DNA of 64,000 nt from Zoogloeaceae bacterium (GTDB lineage: Bacteria; Pseudomonadota; Gammaproteobacteria; Burkholderiales; Rhodocyclaceae): positions 279,707 to 343,706 of the forward strand of contig JACKLY010000002.1 in the NCBI GenBank assembly GCA_024235655.1, in the 5' to 3' direction. The position numbers and the translations under genes are program-made. The notes below the pieces were generated by a model, which saw only the letters and a list, made by a program, of their open reading frames with translations, did not search any database and was not told the DNA's origin. Positions 32,339 to 41,222 of the stretch are shown in pieces. Every line of letters begins with the position of its first letter. Positions within the stretch are counted from its first letter, which is position 1.

Positions 32339-34180
32339 TCACTGCTGCGGGGCATATTCCGGTACAAAACGCTTCAGGGATGCCTTCAGTGCCGCCACAT
32401 TTTCCGGAGGTGGCCCGCACAGCCAGTTCTCGAGTTCAGCCTGCCACTGCTGATCAGGCGCCTCCTGAGAAAGTGCCACACGCAGTTTGGGGTGCGGCGT
32501 CGGCAAGGTCTGCTCATGATCGGTGAGTAATTCTTCGTACAATTTTTCGCCGGGACGCAAGCCGGTATATTCAATCGCAATCTCGTCTTCGGTAAAGCCG
32601 GAGAGACGAATCATGTCGCGTGCCAGATCGGCAATGCGGATCGGCTCGCCCATCTCCAGCACGAATATTTCACCACCTTTGCCCATCAATCCAGCCTGCA
32701 GCACCAATTGAGCAGCCTCGGGGATCAGCATGAAGTAGCGGATGATGTCCGGGTGCGTCACTGTTACCGGCCCACCACGGGCAATCTGCTCACGGAAAGT
32801 CGGAATGACCGAACCGTTGCTGCCAAGTACATTGCCGAAGCGGACGGTGACAAAACTGGTTCCTTGAGTGGCCTGACGGGCGCGTAGAACACGTTCGGCC
32901 AGCCGCTTGGTCGCCCCCATGACATTGGTCGGATTGACCGCCTTGTCGGTCGAGATGAGCACCATCTTTTCGACACCATGCCTGATAGCGGCTTCCGCCA
33001 CGCATTGCGAACCAAAGGCATTGTTGCGTACTGCCTGCCACGCATTCTCGCCTTCCATCAGCGGCACATGCTTGTAGGCCGCGGCGTGGAAGATGACGGA
33101 TGGCCGGTAGGCAGAAAACACCCGGTCAAGTAAAGCGGCATCCTTGACATCACCGACCACGCAGGCAATGGGCGTTCCGGGAAATTGCCGCAGAAACTCC
33201 TGTTCCAGTTGGTAGAGCGCAAACTCGGACTGCTCGAACAGCACCAACAAACGTGGCCGGAACGGTGCAATCTGGCGAACCAGTTCGGCACCGATCGAAC
33301 CACCTGCACCGGTGACCAGAATGACGTGCTCGCCCAGCCAGTCTTTCAGGGCACCGGTATCCAGTTGTACTGGCTCCCGGCCGAGCAGGTCTTCGAGCTG
33401 GACGAGGCGAATCTGGGAAATGGATACCTTACCTGCCAGCATGTCATCCAAGCTGGGGACAGTCAGCACTGACAGACCTGACTGTACCGCCACTTCAATG
33501 GCATGGCGCCGCTGCACTGCCGAGGTTTCCGGCATGGCGACAATTGCCTTGCATACGGCCAATTGCTCTTTGATCTGCTCCAACTGATCAATCAATCCAA
33601 CAATTTTGATGCCACGCAATTCGTTGCCTACATGGCGTGCTTCATTAGTCACGATACCAACCACCACCCAGTCGCGCGAATTACCAAGTTCGCGCAGCAA
33701 ACGATCCGCTGCATCCCCGTCACCGATCACCAACACCGGCTCGCCCTCGATAACCATGCGTCCGTAAAGCAGGCGATCACGCCAGGCACGGTAGGCAAAC
33801 CGACTCCCTCCCATGGCCAGAATTAGCAGCAAGGGATGCAGCACAAGAACCGAGCGGGGCACATCGGCCACGGTAAACATGAACACAGCGGTCGCTACCA
33901 ACATAGCGGCAAAACCCACAGCAAGGATAATCCGCCGCAAGTCCATCAAACTGGCATAACGCCAGATGCCGCGATAAAGGCCAAACATCCAGAAAGCAGC
34001 ACCATGAATCCCCAGCACCAATGCCAAGCCGTGCGTAGCACCAGAGAGAAAGGTGTCAGGAATCTCGAGATTGAAACGTAGCCAGTAGGCTAGAAACCAG
34101 CACACAACGGCCACGAGAAGATCGTGCCCCAAAGCCAAGGCACGTTTCAGAGGAATTCCATGAGACATTGATTGAAACAT
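32339..34180 (-). CDS. membrane UDP-N-acetylhexosamine 4,6-dehydratase (WbpM/CapD/WreV family)
   Basis: 613 aa from the ATG at 34180; a GTG at 34192 is also possible. Four to five N-terminal transmembrane helices (about 1-130) are followed by a CoA-binding-like domain with GDGDAADRLLRELG (about 165) and an SDR dehydratase domain with VTGAGGSIGAELVRQI near 290-305. The catalytic STDKAVNPTNVMGATKR segment carries the altered TMK-type triad of this family, with Lys. It converts UDP-GlcNAc to the 4-keto-6-deoxy intermediate, the first step to UDP-D-QuiNAc. The reductase and initiating transferase genes directly upstream support that product. Confidence 0.92.
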   Translation of the reverse strand: MFQSMSHGIPLKRALALGHDLLVAVVCWFLAYWLRFNLEIPDTFLSGATHGLALVLGIHGAAFWMFGLYRGIWRYASLMDLRRIILAVGFAAMLVATAVFMFTVADVPRSVLVLHPLLLILAMGGSRFAYRAWRDRLLYGRMVIEGEPVLVIGDGDAADRLLRELGNSRDWVVVGIVTNEARHVGNELRGIKIVGLIDQLEQIKEQLAVCKAIVAMPETSAVQRRHAIEVAVQSGLSVLTVPSLDDMLAGKVSISQIRLVQLEDLLGREPVQLDTGALKDWLGEHVILVTGAGGSIGAELVRQIAPFRPRLLVLFEQSEFALYQLEQEFLRQFPGTPIACVVGDVKDAALLDRVFSAYRPSVIFHAAAYKHVPLMEGENAWQAVRNNAFGSQCVAEAAIRHGVEKMVLISTDKAVNPTNVMGATKRLAERVLRARQATQGTSFVTVRFGNVLGSNGSVIPTFREQIARGGPVTVTHPDIIRYFMLIPEAAQLVLQAGLMGKGGEIFVLEMGEPIRIADLARDMIRLSGFTEDEIAIEYTGLRPGEKLYEELLTDHEQTLPTPHPKLRVALSQEAPDQQWQAELENWLCGPPPENVAALKASLKRFVPEYAPQQ

Positions 34181-34236
34181 GAGTGACGCCACAGATGCTT
34201 GCAGGCCGCCATTGTACGATATTCAGCCTGCATCCC

Positions 34237-34800
34237 TCAGTGCGCTACACCATCACGCCGTAGCACCTTGATTGCGGTCTGCCAGATAACATACAGATCA
34301 AACCAGAATCCTTGACGCTTCATATATTCGACATCAAGTGCCACTTTTTCAGGAATCGGCAACTCGTCCCGACCATTGATCTGAGCCCACCCGGTCAAGC
34401 CTGGCACAATCAAATGCACACCTGCTTTTGTACGCATTTCGATAAGGTCTTGTTGATTAAACAGTGCCGGCCGCGGGCCAACAAAACTCATTTGTCCGTT
34501 CAGGATGCACCACAGTTGGGGCAGTTCGTCGAGGCTGGTCTTACGCAGGAAAGCACCAATTGGTGTTATGTAAGACTTCGCATCACCAAGGAGATGAGTG
34601 GCAACTTCGGGCGTATCCGTGCGCATACTCCGAAACTTTGGCATGCGAAATATCTGGTTGTTTTTACCAACTCGATCTGACCAGTAAAGTGCAGGTCCCG
34701 GAGAAGTGATTCTGACCAAAAGAGCCACGACAACAATTGGCCAAAAAAAAACCAAGCCAGCTACCATTGCCAAGGAAAAGTCGAAAATTCGTTTAATCAT
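34237..34800 (-). CDS. PglC/WreU-like initiating sugar-phosphate transferase
   Basis: 187-aa small monotopic phosphoglycosyltransferase, which loads the first sugar-1-phosphate onto undecaprenyl phosphate. A re-entrant N-terminal helix (MIKRIFDFSLAMVAGLVFFWP) is followed by SPGPALYWSDRVGKN, FRMPKFRSM, the catalytic Asp-Glu pair in TSLDELPQLW, VGPRPAL and VPGLTGWAQINGR. The short form lacks the large N-terminal domain of WbaP. Its place between a 4,6-dehydratase and a 4-reductase suggests UDP-QuiNAc as donor, as for Rhizobium WreU. Confidence 0.92.
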   Translation of the reverse strand: MIKRIFDFSLAMVAGLVFFWPIVVVALLVRITSPGPALYWSDRVGKNNQIFRMPKFRSMRTDTPEVATHLLGDAKSYITPIGAFLRKTSLDELPQLWCILNGQMSFVGPRPALFNQQDLIEMRTKAGVHLIVPGLTGWAQINGRDELPIPEKVALDVEYMKRQGFWFDLYVIWQTAIKVLRRDGVAH

Positions 34801-34805
34801 TTCAG

Positions 34806-35762
34806 CTATCTATTATCGAAAACTCGACGTAATCCCGTTTCCACATCAACCGGAGGAACCCAATTCAGAATGGATTTAGTCTTGCTGATATCGACCTGAA
34901 GGTTGCCACACAAGCGGCGAACAACATTCCGCTTTCCTATTGCCGAGCTCCCCAAATGCAACCACGAGAGTGGAAATGGCCACAGGCGAGCCGGACGCCC
35001 CATAGCAAGACCTGCAAGTCGCAGCAACTCGGGCGTAGAAAGATCATGGTCATCACTCACCAGAAAAGTTTGATTGGCCGCACCGGGGTGACTCAGGCAG
35101 ATCTGAATCAGATCACAGAGGTTACCGACGCCGACCAGACTTCGGCGATTCTGAAGAGATGCCAACGGTAAAGGCAAGCCACGCTGCAACCAGTTGAGCA
35201 TCGTCCGGAAATTACCCTTGACGCCTGGCCCATAAACCAAGGGAGGCCGAATAATCACTACTTCAAGCCCAGTATCCTGCGCAACACGCCGCAGCGCAAT
35301 TTCAGCCTCATGCTTACTGATGCCGTACGCATCTTCCGGAGATGGCTCATCATAGGCCGAAAACGACTGGCCCGGACGAGTTTCTTCACCGTTAACCTTG
35401 ATCGAGCTGAGATAGACGAAACGCTTTACCCCCGCTTCCGCTGCCAAACGTGCAAGAAGCTCGGTAGCTGCGACATTGACCTGTCTGAATTCTGCTAACG
35501 GATCGACAGATCTCTCCTGCATGACATGTACCCGCGCAGCCAGGTGAACTACTGCGTTGCAACCAGAGAGTTGTAGATCACCATCAACATTGGCTACTCG
35601 ACACCAAGTCAACTTCTTGCCAAACTCGTTTCCAATCGGCGGCGCTCTTCGACTATGAGCAGTCACATCCCAATCATTTTCAATGAGGAGTGGTATCAAA
35701 GCACTTCCCACAAAACCGTTAGCTCCAGTCACCAATACATGTTGTTTTCGCACTCCGCTCAT
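34806..35762 (-). CDS. NAD-dependent epimerase/reductase, WbpV/WreQ-like
   Basis: 318-aa extended SDR. The Rossmann motif is VTGANGFVGSAL near residue 12-23. The catalytic Tyr-x-x-x-Lys is YGISKHE near 145, with Ser in YLSSIKVNGEE. The protein resembles WbpV/WreQ, the 4-reductase that forms UDP-D-QuiNAc from the 4-keto sugar made by the WbpM/WreV enzyme, though UDP-glucose 4-epimerase-like activity cannot be excluded. The gene ends 5 bp before the transferase start. Confidence 0.85.
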   Translation of the reverse strand: MSGVRKQHVLVTGANGFVGSALIPLLIENDWDVTAHSRRAPPIGNEFGKKLTWCRVANVDGDLQLSGCNAVVHLAARVHVMQERSVDPLAEFRQVNVAATELLARLAAEAGVKRFVYLSSIKVNGEETRPGQSFSAYDEPSPEDAYGISKHEAEIALRRVAQDTGLEVVIIRPPLVYGPGVKGNFRTMLNWLQRGLPLPLASLQNRRSLVGVGNLCDLIQICLSHPGAANQTFLVSDDHDLSTPELLRLAGLAMGRPARLWPFPLSWLHLGSSAIGKRNVVRRLCGNLQVDISKTKSILNWVPPVDVETGLRRVFDNR

Positions 35763-35779
35763 CCTACTACGGGCAACGA

Positions 35780-36907
35780 TTAAGGCATTCGCCAGACAGT
35801 GCGGTTAACGTAATCGGTATAGCTCATAACCACTCGCAAAACCTGCTTTGACACATTCGGTGTTTCGTACTCTGCCACAGCTGCCGTTGCTCGTTTGTGC
35901 CGGTCATACTGGGCAATAATCACCCTGACTGCATCCAGAACCCTGTCCTTCTTCAACCCAGCCATGATCAAGGTACCTACATCCATTCCTTCCGGACGCT
36001 CATGCGCGTTGCGGATAGTAATTGCCGGCAGATTCAGCAATGAGCCCTCTTCGGTAATCGTACCGCTATCTGAAACGACGCAAAGAGCATCCATCTGCAG
36101 ACGAACGTAATCGCAAAAGCCGAAAGGCTTGAGAAACTGGATGCGCGGATTCAGTTTCCCGACATCAAGCGCATCAAGCCGCTTCTGCGTTCTGGGATGT
36201 GTGGAAACGATGACTGGTACATCATATTCTTCTGCAAGCTTGTTAAGCGTCTCAAGCATGTCTCGCAGATTCTGGGGAGAGTCGACATTTTCTTCCCGAT
36301 GAGCACTGACAATGAAGTAACGCCCTTTCTCGAGCCCCATGCGCATCAGCACATCGGATGCCTCAATTTTGGGCATGTAGTAATCCAGAACCTCACGCAT
36401 ATGCGAACCAGTTTTGATAATCGTCTCAGGGCGAACCCCTTCCGCTATCAGATAGCGCCTGGCATGTTCTGTGAGCACCAGATTGATGTCGCTGAGGTGA
36501 TCCAGCACCTTTCGGTTCAACTCTTCAGGAACGCGCTGGTCGAAGCACCGGTTGCCTGCTTCCATGTGAAAAACAGGTATTTTCCGGCGCTTTGCCGCGA
36601 TGACAGCAAGACAGGAGTTTGTATCGCCGTACAGCATCACAGCATCTGGTTTCTCTATAGCCATGACGCCATCGGCTTTCTCAATCACACGGGCAATAGT
36701 CTGTGCCGCGTTGTCGCCTACCGCCTCAAGGAAATGGTCCGGCTTCCGGATGCCTAGATCCTCAAAAAACAGTTGGTTCAGTTCGTAATCGTAGTTCTGG
36801 CCGGTGTGAACCAGAACATGTTGCGTGTGTTGATCAAATTCCGCGATTACACGGCTCATTTTGATCAGTTCCGGGCGAGTGCCCACGATCGTCATCACTT
36901 TAAGCAT
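35780..36907 (-). CDS. UDP-N-acetylhexosamine 2-epimerase (WecB/CapG/WbvD family)
   Basis: 375-aa non-hydrolysing 2-epimerase. The N-terminus is MLKVMTIVGTRPELIKMSRVI. MLYGDTNSCLAVIAAKRRKIPVFHMEAGNRCFDQRVPEE in order (about 90-130), SAHREENVDSP and SDSGTITEEGSLL near 285 are the family landmarks. With the two genes upstream (4,6-dehydratase/5-epimerase and 4-reductase) it forms a three-step set making a UDP-N-acetyl-6-deoxy-L-hexosamine. It overlaps the upstream gene by 8 bases. Confidence 0.93.
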   Translation of the reverse strand: MLKVMTIVGTRPELIKMSRVIAEFDQHTQHVLVHTGQNYDYELNQLFFEDLGIRKPDHFLEAVGDNAAQTIARVIEKADGVMAIEKPDAVMLYGDTNSCLAVIAAKRRKIPVFHMEAGNRCFDQRVPEELNRKVLDHLSDINLVLTEHARRYLIAEGVRPETIIKTGSHMREVLDYYMPKIEASDVLMRMGLEKGRYFIVSAHREENVDSPQNLRDMLETLNKLAEEYDVPVIVSTHPRTQKRLDALDVGKLNPRIQFLKPFGFCDYVRLQMDALCVVSDSGTITEEGSLLNLPAITIRNAHERPEGMDVGTLIMAGLKKDRVLDAVRVIIAQYDRHKRATAAVAEYETPNVSKQVLRVVMSYTDYVNRTVWRMP

Positions 36908-37910
36908 CGAGTTCTTCCTTGATGAAATCCAGTTTCAGCAGAAGTTCCTTTACTTCCGCCACGTTCAAACGGTGTGTGTTGTGCGATGTGTAATCGTCAA
37001 GATGCGAGATACTCTCTTCCCCCTCGCTGAAATATTTGGCGTAGTTCAGGTCACGATTGTCCGCCGGTATTCGATAGTAGCCGCCCATATCCTGCGCATG
37101 AGCCATCTCCTCGCGCGAGATCAGGGATTCGTAGAGCTTCTCGCCGTGGCGGGTTCCAATCACCCGGATATCGACATCACTACGGAAAATATCCTTCAAG
37201 GCCTGTGCCAGATCACCGACCGACGACGCCGGCGCCTTCTGTACGAAGATGTCCCCCTGCTGCCCGTGAGTGAACGCATACAGCACGAGATCAACGGAAT
37301 TTTCGAGCGACATCAGAAAGCGCGTCATGTTCGGGTCGGTCACCGTCAACGATTTGCCAACCTTGAGTTGCGACACAAACAGCGGAATGACGGAACCGCG
37401 GGATGCCATCACATTTCCGTATCGCGTTGCGCAGAATACCGTTTCACCTGTCTGCTGCATCCGCGCCTTGGCAACCATCACCTTCTCTGCCATCGCCTTT
37501 GAAATCCCCATCGCATTGATCGGGTAGACAGCCTTGTCAGTACTCAGAACGACCACGCGCTTGACTCCGCTGGCGTTGGCGGCCTGCAATACGTTATCTG
37601 TGCCGATCACGTTCGTTCGCACGGCCTCCATGGGGTAAAACTCGCAGGAGGGAACCTGCTTCAAGGCCGCAGCGTGGAAAATGTAGTCAACGCCCTTCAT
37701 GGCCTGCGCCACGCTATCGTAATCGCGCACATCCCCGATATAGAACTTCAGCTTCGGGTTGTTCAGCGCAATCCTCAAATCCTCTTGCTTCTTCTCGTCC
37801 CGACTAAATATACGTATCTCCCGAACCGCCGTATTCAAGAAGCGGTTGAGTACGGTCTTGCCGAATGACCCCGTACCCCCAGTAATCATCAACACACTAT
37901 CGTCAAACAT
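36900..37910 (-). CDS. UDP-GlcNAc 4,6-dehydratase/5-epimerase (CapE/FnlA/WbvB family)
   Basis: 336-aa short dehydratase without membrane helices. The Rossmann motif is ITGGTGSFGKTVLNRFL. VDYIFHAAALKQVPSCEFYPMEAVRTN and VVLSTDKAVYPINAMGISKAMAEKV (TDK and Met-for-Tyr region typical of soluble inverting dehydratases) are characteristic. It is distinct from the membrane-bound dehydratase 3 kb downstream, so the cluster makes two different 6-deoxy amino sugars. Confidence 0.93.
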   Translation of the reverse strand: MFDDSVLMITGGTGSFGKTVLNRFLNTAVREIRIFSRDEKKQEDLRIALNNPKLKFYIGDVRDYDSVAQAMKGVDYIFHAAALKQVPSCEFYPMEAVRTNVIGTDNVLQAANASGVKRVVVLSTDKAVYPINAMGISKAMAEKVMVAKARMQQTGETVFCATRYGNVMASRGSVIPLFVSQLKVGKSLTVTDPNMTRFLMSLENSVDLVLYAFTHGQQGDIFVQKAPASSVGDLAQALKDIFRSDVDIRVIGTRHGEKLYESLISREEMAHAQDMGGYYRIPADNRDLNYAKYFSEGEESISHLDDYTSHNTHRLNVAEVKELLLKLDFIKEELDA

Positions 37911-37919
37911 CTCTCACCC

Positions 37920-38777
37920 TCATTTCGTCCGGGATTTATGCATCACATCAACCAGTGTCGGCCAATCGGGCGCTCGGTAGCCGGTAGCATCAAAAAACAT
38001 GTCCGAATTTAGGCTTCTATCAATCGCCAGCTCATCATCGGCTACAATTTTTGTCCGTTTTCCGTACACATTGGCAATCAGGCGGAGCAACGAATCCTTA
38101 TCAATCGGACTCGCCCCGACATGATATAACCCGCACAGCTCTTGGCTCGGGATCACGATATCGCGTACGACACGAGCGAATTCCACTGTCGGCAGCCCGG
38201 AAAAAATTGCCCGGCGATAGCCCTTGCATTCCGTCTGTGACAGAAACCATTCCAGCAACCCGAAACGGGTCGCATGTTCATGCCCGATCGTCGATGTTCG
38301 CAAGGTCACCACGTTACCGCCGGTCACCTCACCCAGGGCCTTGGTCTTTCCATAGACGTCGGTCGCATCAGGATGATCGGTTTCACGGTAGTTTCCGGTA
38401 GCCCCCGAAAATACGCAGTCGGTGCTGACATGGATCAACCGCGCCCCAGCGATTGCGCAATGCTCGGCAAGGCGATGCGGAAGCAGCGCGTTCATCGTCA
38501 GAGCAGGGATCGGCTCATTCCCCTCGTGCAGATGCTTGGTCAATCCCGCACAATTGACCACCACATCCGGCCTTGCCTCCCCGAACAAACGAAGTAGCTG
38601 ATCCGGGTTCGAAAGATCCCCTCCCGTGATCAGCGCAGCACTCCCAGTCCTGTCCGCCGCATCGGGAAGAACCTTTCCGCGCACGGCACCGACAGCCTGC
38701 CAGTCCGAATTTTCAGCGAGCACCCGCAGCATGGTGCTGCCGATCATGCCGCTGGCACCGAGAACCAGTATTTTCAT
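37920..38777 (-). CDS. RmlD-like UDP-4-keto-sugar reductase (WbvR/CapF type)
   Basis: 285-aa SDR of the RmlD group. The N-terminus is MKILVLGASGMIGSTML, the substrate-side motif is VSTDCVFSG, and YGKTKALGE carries the catalytic Tyr-Lys. It lacks the C-terminal cupin domain of CapF/WbjC/FnlB (about 370 aa), so it looks more like WbvR of the UDP-L-QuiNAc route than the UDP-L-FucNAc enzyme. Its start overlaps the stop of the glycosyltransferase upstream (ATGA). Confidence 0.82.
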   Translation of the reverse strand: MKILVLGASGMIGSTMLRVLAENSDWQAVGAVRGKVLPDAADRTGSAALITGGDLSNPDQLLRLFGEARPDVVVNCAGLTKHLHEGNEPIPALTMNALLPHRLAEHCAIAGARLIHVSTDCVFSGATGNYRETDHPDATDVYGKTKALGEVTGGNVVTLRTSTIGHEHATRFGLLEWFLSQTECKGYRRAIFSGLPTVEFARVVRDIVIPSQELCGLYHVGASPIDKDSLLRLIANVYGKRTKIVADDELAIDRSLNSDMFFDATGYRAPDWPTLVDVMHKSRTK

Positions 38778-39997
38778 GCGTTTGCTTCCGTCATTCGTTT
38801 CAAATGTCCGATCAGAACAGAAACCAGCTGTTCGTGATCAAAATGGTTTCGGTAGTAGTTTTTCCCATTTGCGCCCATCCGATCCCGTTCCGCTTGTGGC
38901 AGCGAATACAGTTTAAGAATGGCATCCGCCAAAGCCTGCCCGTCTTCAGCAGGCACCGCCAAACCAGCCGCGGCCTCCTGCACAAGTCGCGCGCCTTCTC
39001 CATTCATGGCGGCGATGATCGGCCGGCCAACCGCCATGTAGGCTTGAATCTTGTTTGGAACGGTGGCCGCAAATATCGGCTGATCGGCCAGTGTAACAAG
39101 CAAGGCCGACGCACGTGCCAGCAAATAAGGCATGGCCTGGACGGGAAACCTTCCTGCCAGAAAAAGGTTCGGCAGCCGGCGCGCTTCGATCTCGCCACGC
39201 ATCCAGTCGAGTTCGCTGCCCGACCCCAGAACCACCAGTCGAATTTGAGCATGGTCCTTCAACAAATCCGCGGCCTCGACAATCACGTGCACCGCTTGGG
39301 CAGAACCGACGTTTCCAGCGAACACCACCGGGAAACCCGTGTCGAGATCCGTGACATCTGGCTTCAGCCCTGCCTCGGGATCACAGAATGAAGCGTCGAC
39401 CGAGTTGGGATAATAGATGATCTCCGCCGTCGGCGAGAAGCGCTGAATCGCAGCCGCAAAGGGGCGGGACGAGATCATGATCAGATCGGAATGGCGATAG
39501 ATCACGCGAACCAGTGTTTCGACCATGCGGATGATCAGTCGATTTCGTACGTACCCGGTCGCTTCGATACTCTCGGGCCAGAGATCCTGAACATACACGA
39601 CGACCGGCGCCCGCTTGAGCCAGCCGAGCAATAGTGCCGGCAAGGCCTGGAGCAACGGCGACGGAGCATAGACAAAGATTGCATCCGGCCTCACCCTACG
39701 CAGCCGCCAGGCGCCAAAGAACGCGGCAGATGCCATGAACGACAGGTAGTTCAGGAACAGGCGCGAGCCGCTCTTCTGTCCGCGCGGAAACAGGGGCACC
39801 CGAAAGACCCGTGCCCCGCTCCAGGATTCGGTAACGCAACCAGTCGCGCGGTAACCGGGGAAGACATCCCCATCCGGATAATTTGGCTTCCCCGTCAACA
39901 CATCGACATCCACTCCTCGTTCGACAAGCGATGCGACTACCTCATTGATGCGAAAGCTTTCGGGCCAGAAATACTGGGATACGACGAGAATACGCAT
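38774..39997 (-). CDS. GT4 glycosyltransferase, WbuB-like
   Basis: 407 aa from the ATG at 39997 (MRILVVSQYFWPESFRINEV). The N-terminus closely follows WbuB-type transferases (VLTGKPNYPDGDVFPGYR). The GT4 C-terminal nucleotide site is seen in VVFAGNVGSAQAVH and in a degenerate E-x7-E region near VPNKIQAYMAVGRPIIAAM. WbuB transfers L-FucNAc; together with the adjacent L-amino-sugar genes, transfer of L-FucNAc or L-QuiNAc to the lipid-linked primer is likely. It is coupled by ATGA to the reductase gene. Confidence 0.88.
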   Translation of the reverse strand: MRILVVSQYFWPESFRINEVVASLVERGVDVDVLTGKPNYPDGDVFPGYRATGCVTESWSGARVFRVPLFPRGQKSGSRLFLNYLSFMASAAFFGAWRLRRVRPDAIFVYAPSPLLQALPALLLGWLKRAPVVVYVQDLWPESIEATGYVRNRLIIRMVETLVRVIYRHSDLIMISSRPFAAAIQRFSPTAEIIYYPNSVDASFCDPEAGLKPDVTDLDTGFPVVFAGNVGSAQAVHVIVEAADLLKDHAQIRLVVLGSGSELDWMRGEIEARRLPNLFLAGRFPVQAMPYLLARASALLVTLADQPIFAATVPNKIQAYMAVGRPIIAAMNGEGARLVQEAAAGLAVPAEDGQALADAILKLYSLPQAERDRMGANGKNYYRNHFDHEQLVSVLIGHLKRMTEANA

Positions 39998-40004
39998 AGC
40001 AGTC

Positions 40005-41204
40005 TCACACACTCACAGTTCTGTCGCCAAGGCGTTTGTATACCTTCAGCATGGCAGAAGCGCTGCTTTTGATCGAAAAGTTTTCGACAGCCCAGTCCCG
40101 TGCATTACTACCGAGTTGCAGGCGGTATGCCTCATCTTCAACCAGCCGTTGCAGCGCATCGGCGATCAGTCCCGGCTCCGACCGAGGAATGGCGAGCCCG
40201 GTCACCCCGTGCTGAACGGCATCCGGTAGCGGATCGGTAACCGCCACAACGCTCGGGACGCCATAGAACGCAGCCTCGAAGACGGGGCGCCCCGCCGCAT
40301 TCAAATGCGAAGGGAAGCAGAGAATATCCAGTCGGGGATAGAGTGCATGCACGTCTCCAACAAAACCCAGAAGCTGAATGTGTTGTTGCAGGCCATATTT
40401 TTCGATCTGCTCTTCCAGCTCCACACGGACATTTCGCGCAAATCCGAGCGTCCGCAGTGCCCACGCGCGAATCCCGGAGAGTTCGCGCGCGTTCTCTCCC
40501 GCCACAACACATTCCACCGGCACTCCACGTTCCTTGAGGATGCGCATTGCTTCTACAAGCTCGTAGATCCCCTTGAGCGCAATCAGAACGCCCAGAAAAC
40601 CGACGCGTACGAGACCACCCTGGCTACGGCCGGGCAAGTGCCGGCCTGATAACTCATTCACGCGCAATCCGTTATGAACGATCGTCAGTGGCAGATTGTT
40701 TTCGAGCGTATTTGCAACCGTATGATCGATCGCGGCAACCACATCGGCATGCTTCCGCAGCAAGCGGTTAACCAGACGGGTTCGCCAGCCGGTTCCCGGG
40801 GCGCGCTGCAAGGACCGGACATGCACCACCATAGGCAAACGCAGCAAGCGCTTGGCAACGATACCCAGTGGCAGCAGCGTGATCTCGTTTACGTGGAGGA
40901 TGTCGAAACGCTCGCGCCGCAATCGCCACACCGCCAGCAGCGAAAAAGGAAGAAAAAAAAATTCTCGAAGCAAAATCAGCCAGCGCAAGCGACGATAGTG
41001 CCCGTAGCTGGTATTGTCGAACTGGCTCAACCCGCGGGCAGTTCTGACCGACATGCCGGCTTCCGCAAACGCTCCTGCCGCACTCCCGCCAGGCGTCAAT
41101 ACCGTTCCGGAAACCCCCGCCTCTCGCAAGAGACCGAAGAGCTCTATCAGGCTTTTGGACGCTCCACCAAAGGCGCCGGCCGGGTGCAAATAAAGAACCT
41201 TCAT
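40005..41204 (-). CDS. GT4 glycosyltransferase
   Basis: 399-aa GT-B fold transferase. The N-terminus is MKVLYLHPAGAFGGASKSLIELFG, where GGA is the acceptor-side glycine loop. The linker reads VRVGFLGVLIALKGIYELVEAM and the donor site is FPSHLNAAGRPVFEAAFYGVPSVV (EX7E-like). It ends 7 bp before the WbuB-like gene. Donor and linkage are unknown. Confidence 0.9.
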   Translation of the reverse strand: MKVLYLHPAGAFGGASKSLIELFGLLREAGVSGTVLTPGGSAAGAFAEAGMSVRTARGLSQFDNTSYGHYRRLRWLILLREFFFLPFSLLAVWRLRRERFDILHVNEITLLPLGIVAKRLLRLPMVVHVRSLQRAPGTGWRTRLVNRLLRKHADVVAAIDHTVANTLENNLPLTIVHNGLRVNELSGRHLPGRSQGGLVRVGFLGVLIALKGIYELVEAMRILKERGVPVECVVAGENARELSGIRAWALRTLGFARNVRVELEEQIEKYGLQQHIQLLGFVGDVHALYPRLDILCFPSHLNAAGRPVFEAAFYGVPSVVAVTDPLPDAVQHGVTGLAIPRSEPGLIADALQRLVEDEAYRLQLGSNARDWAVENFSIKSSASAMLKVYKRLGDRTVSV

Positions 41205-41222
41205 CGTGCTGTCAAAATTCCA

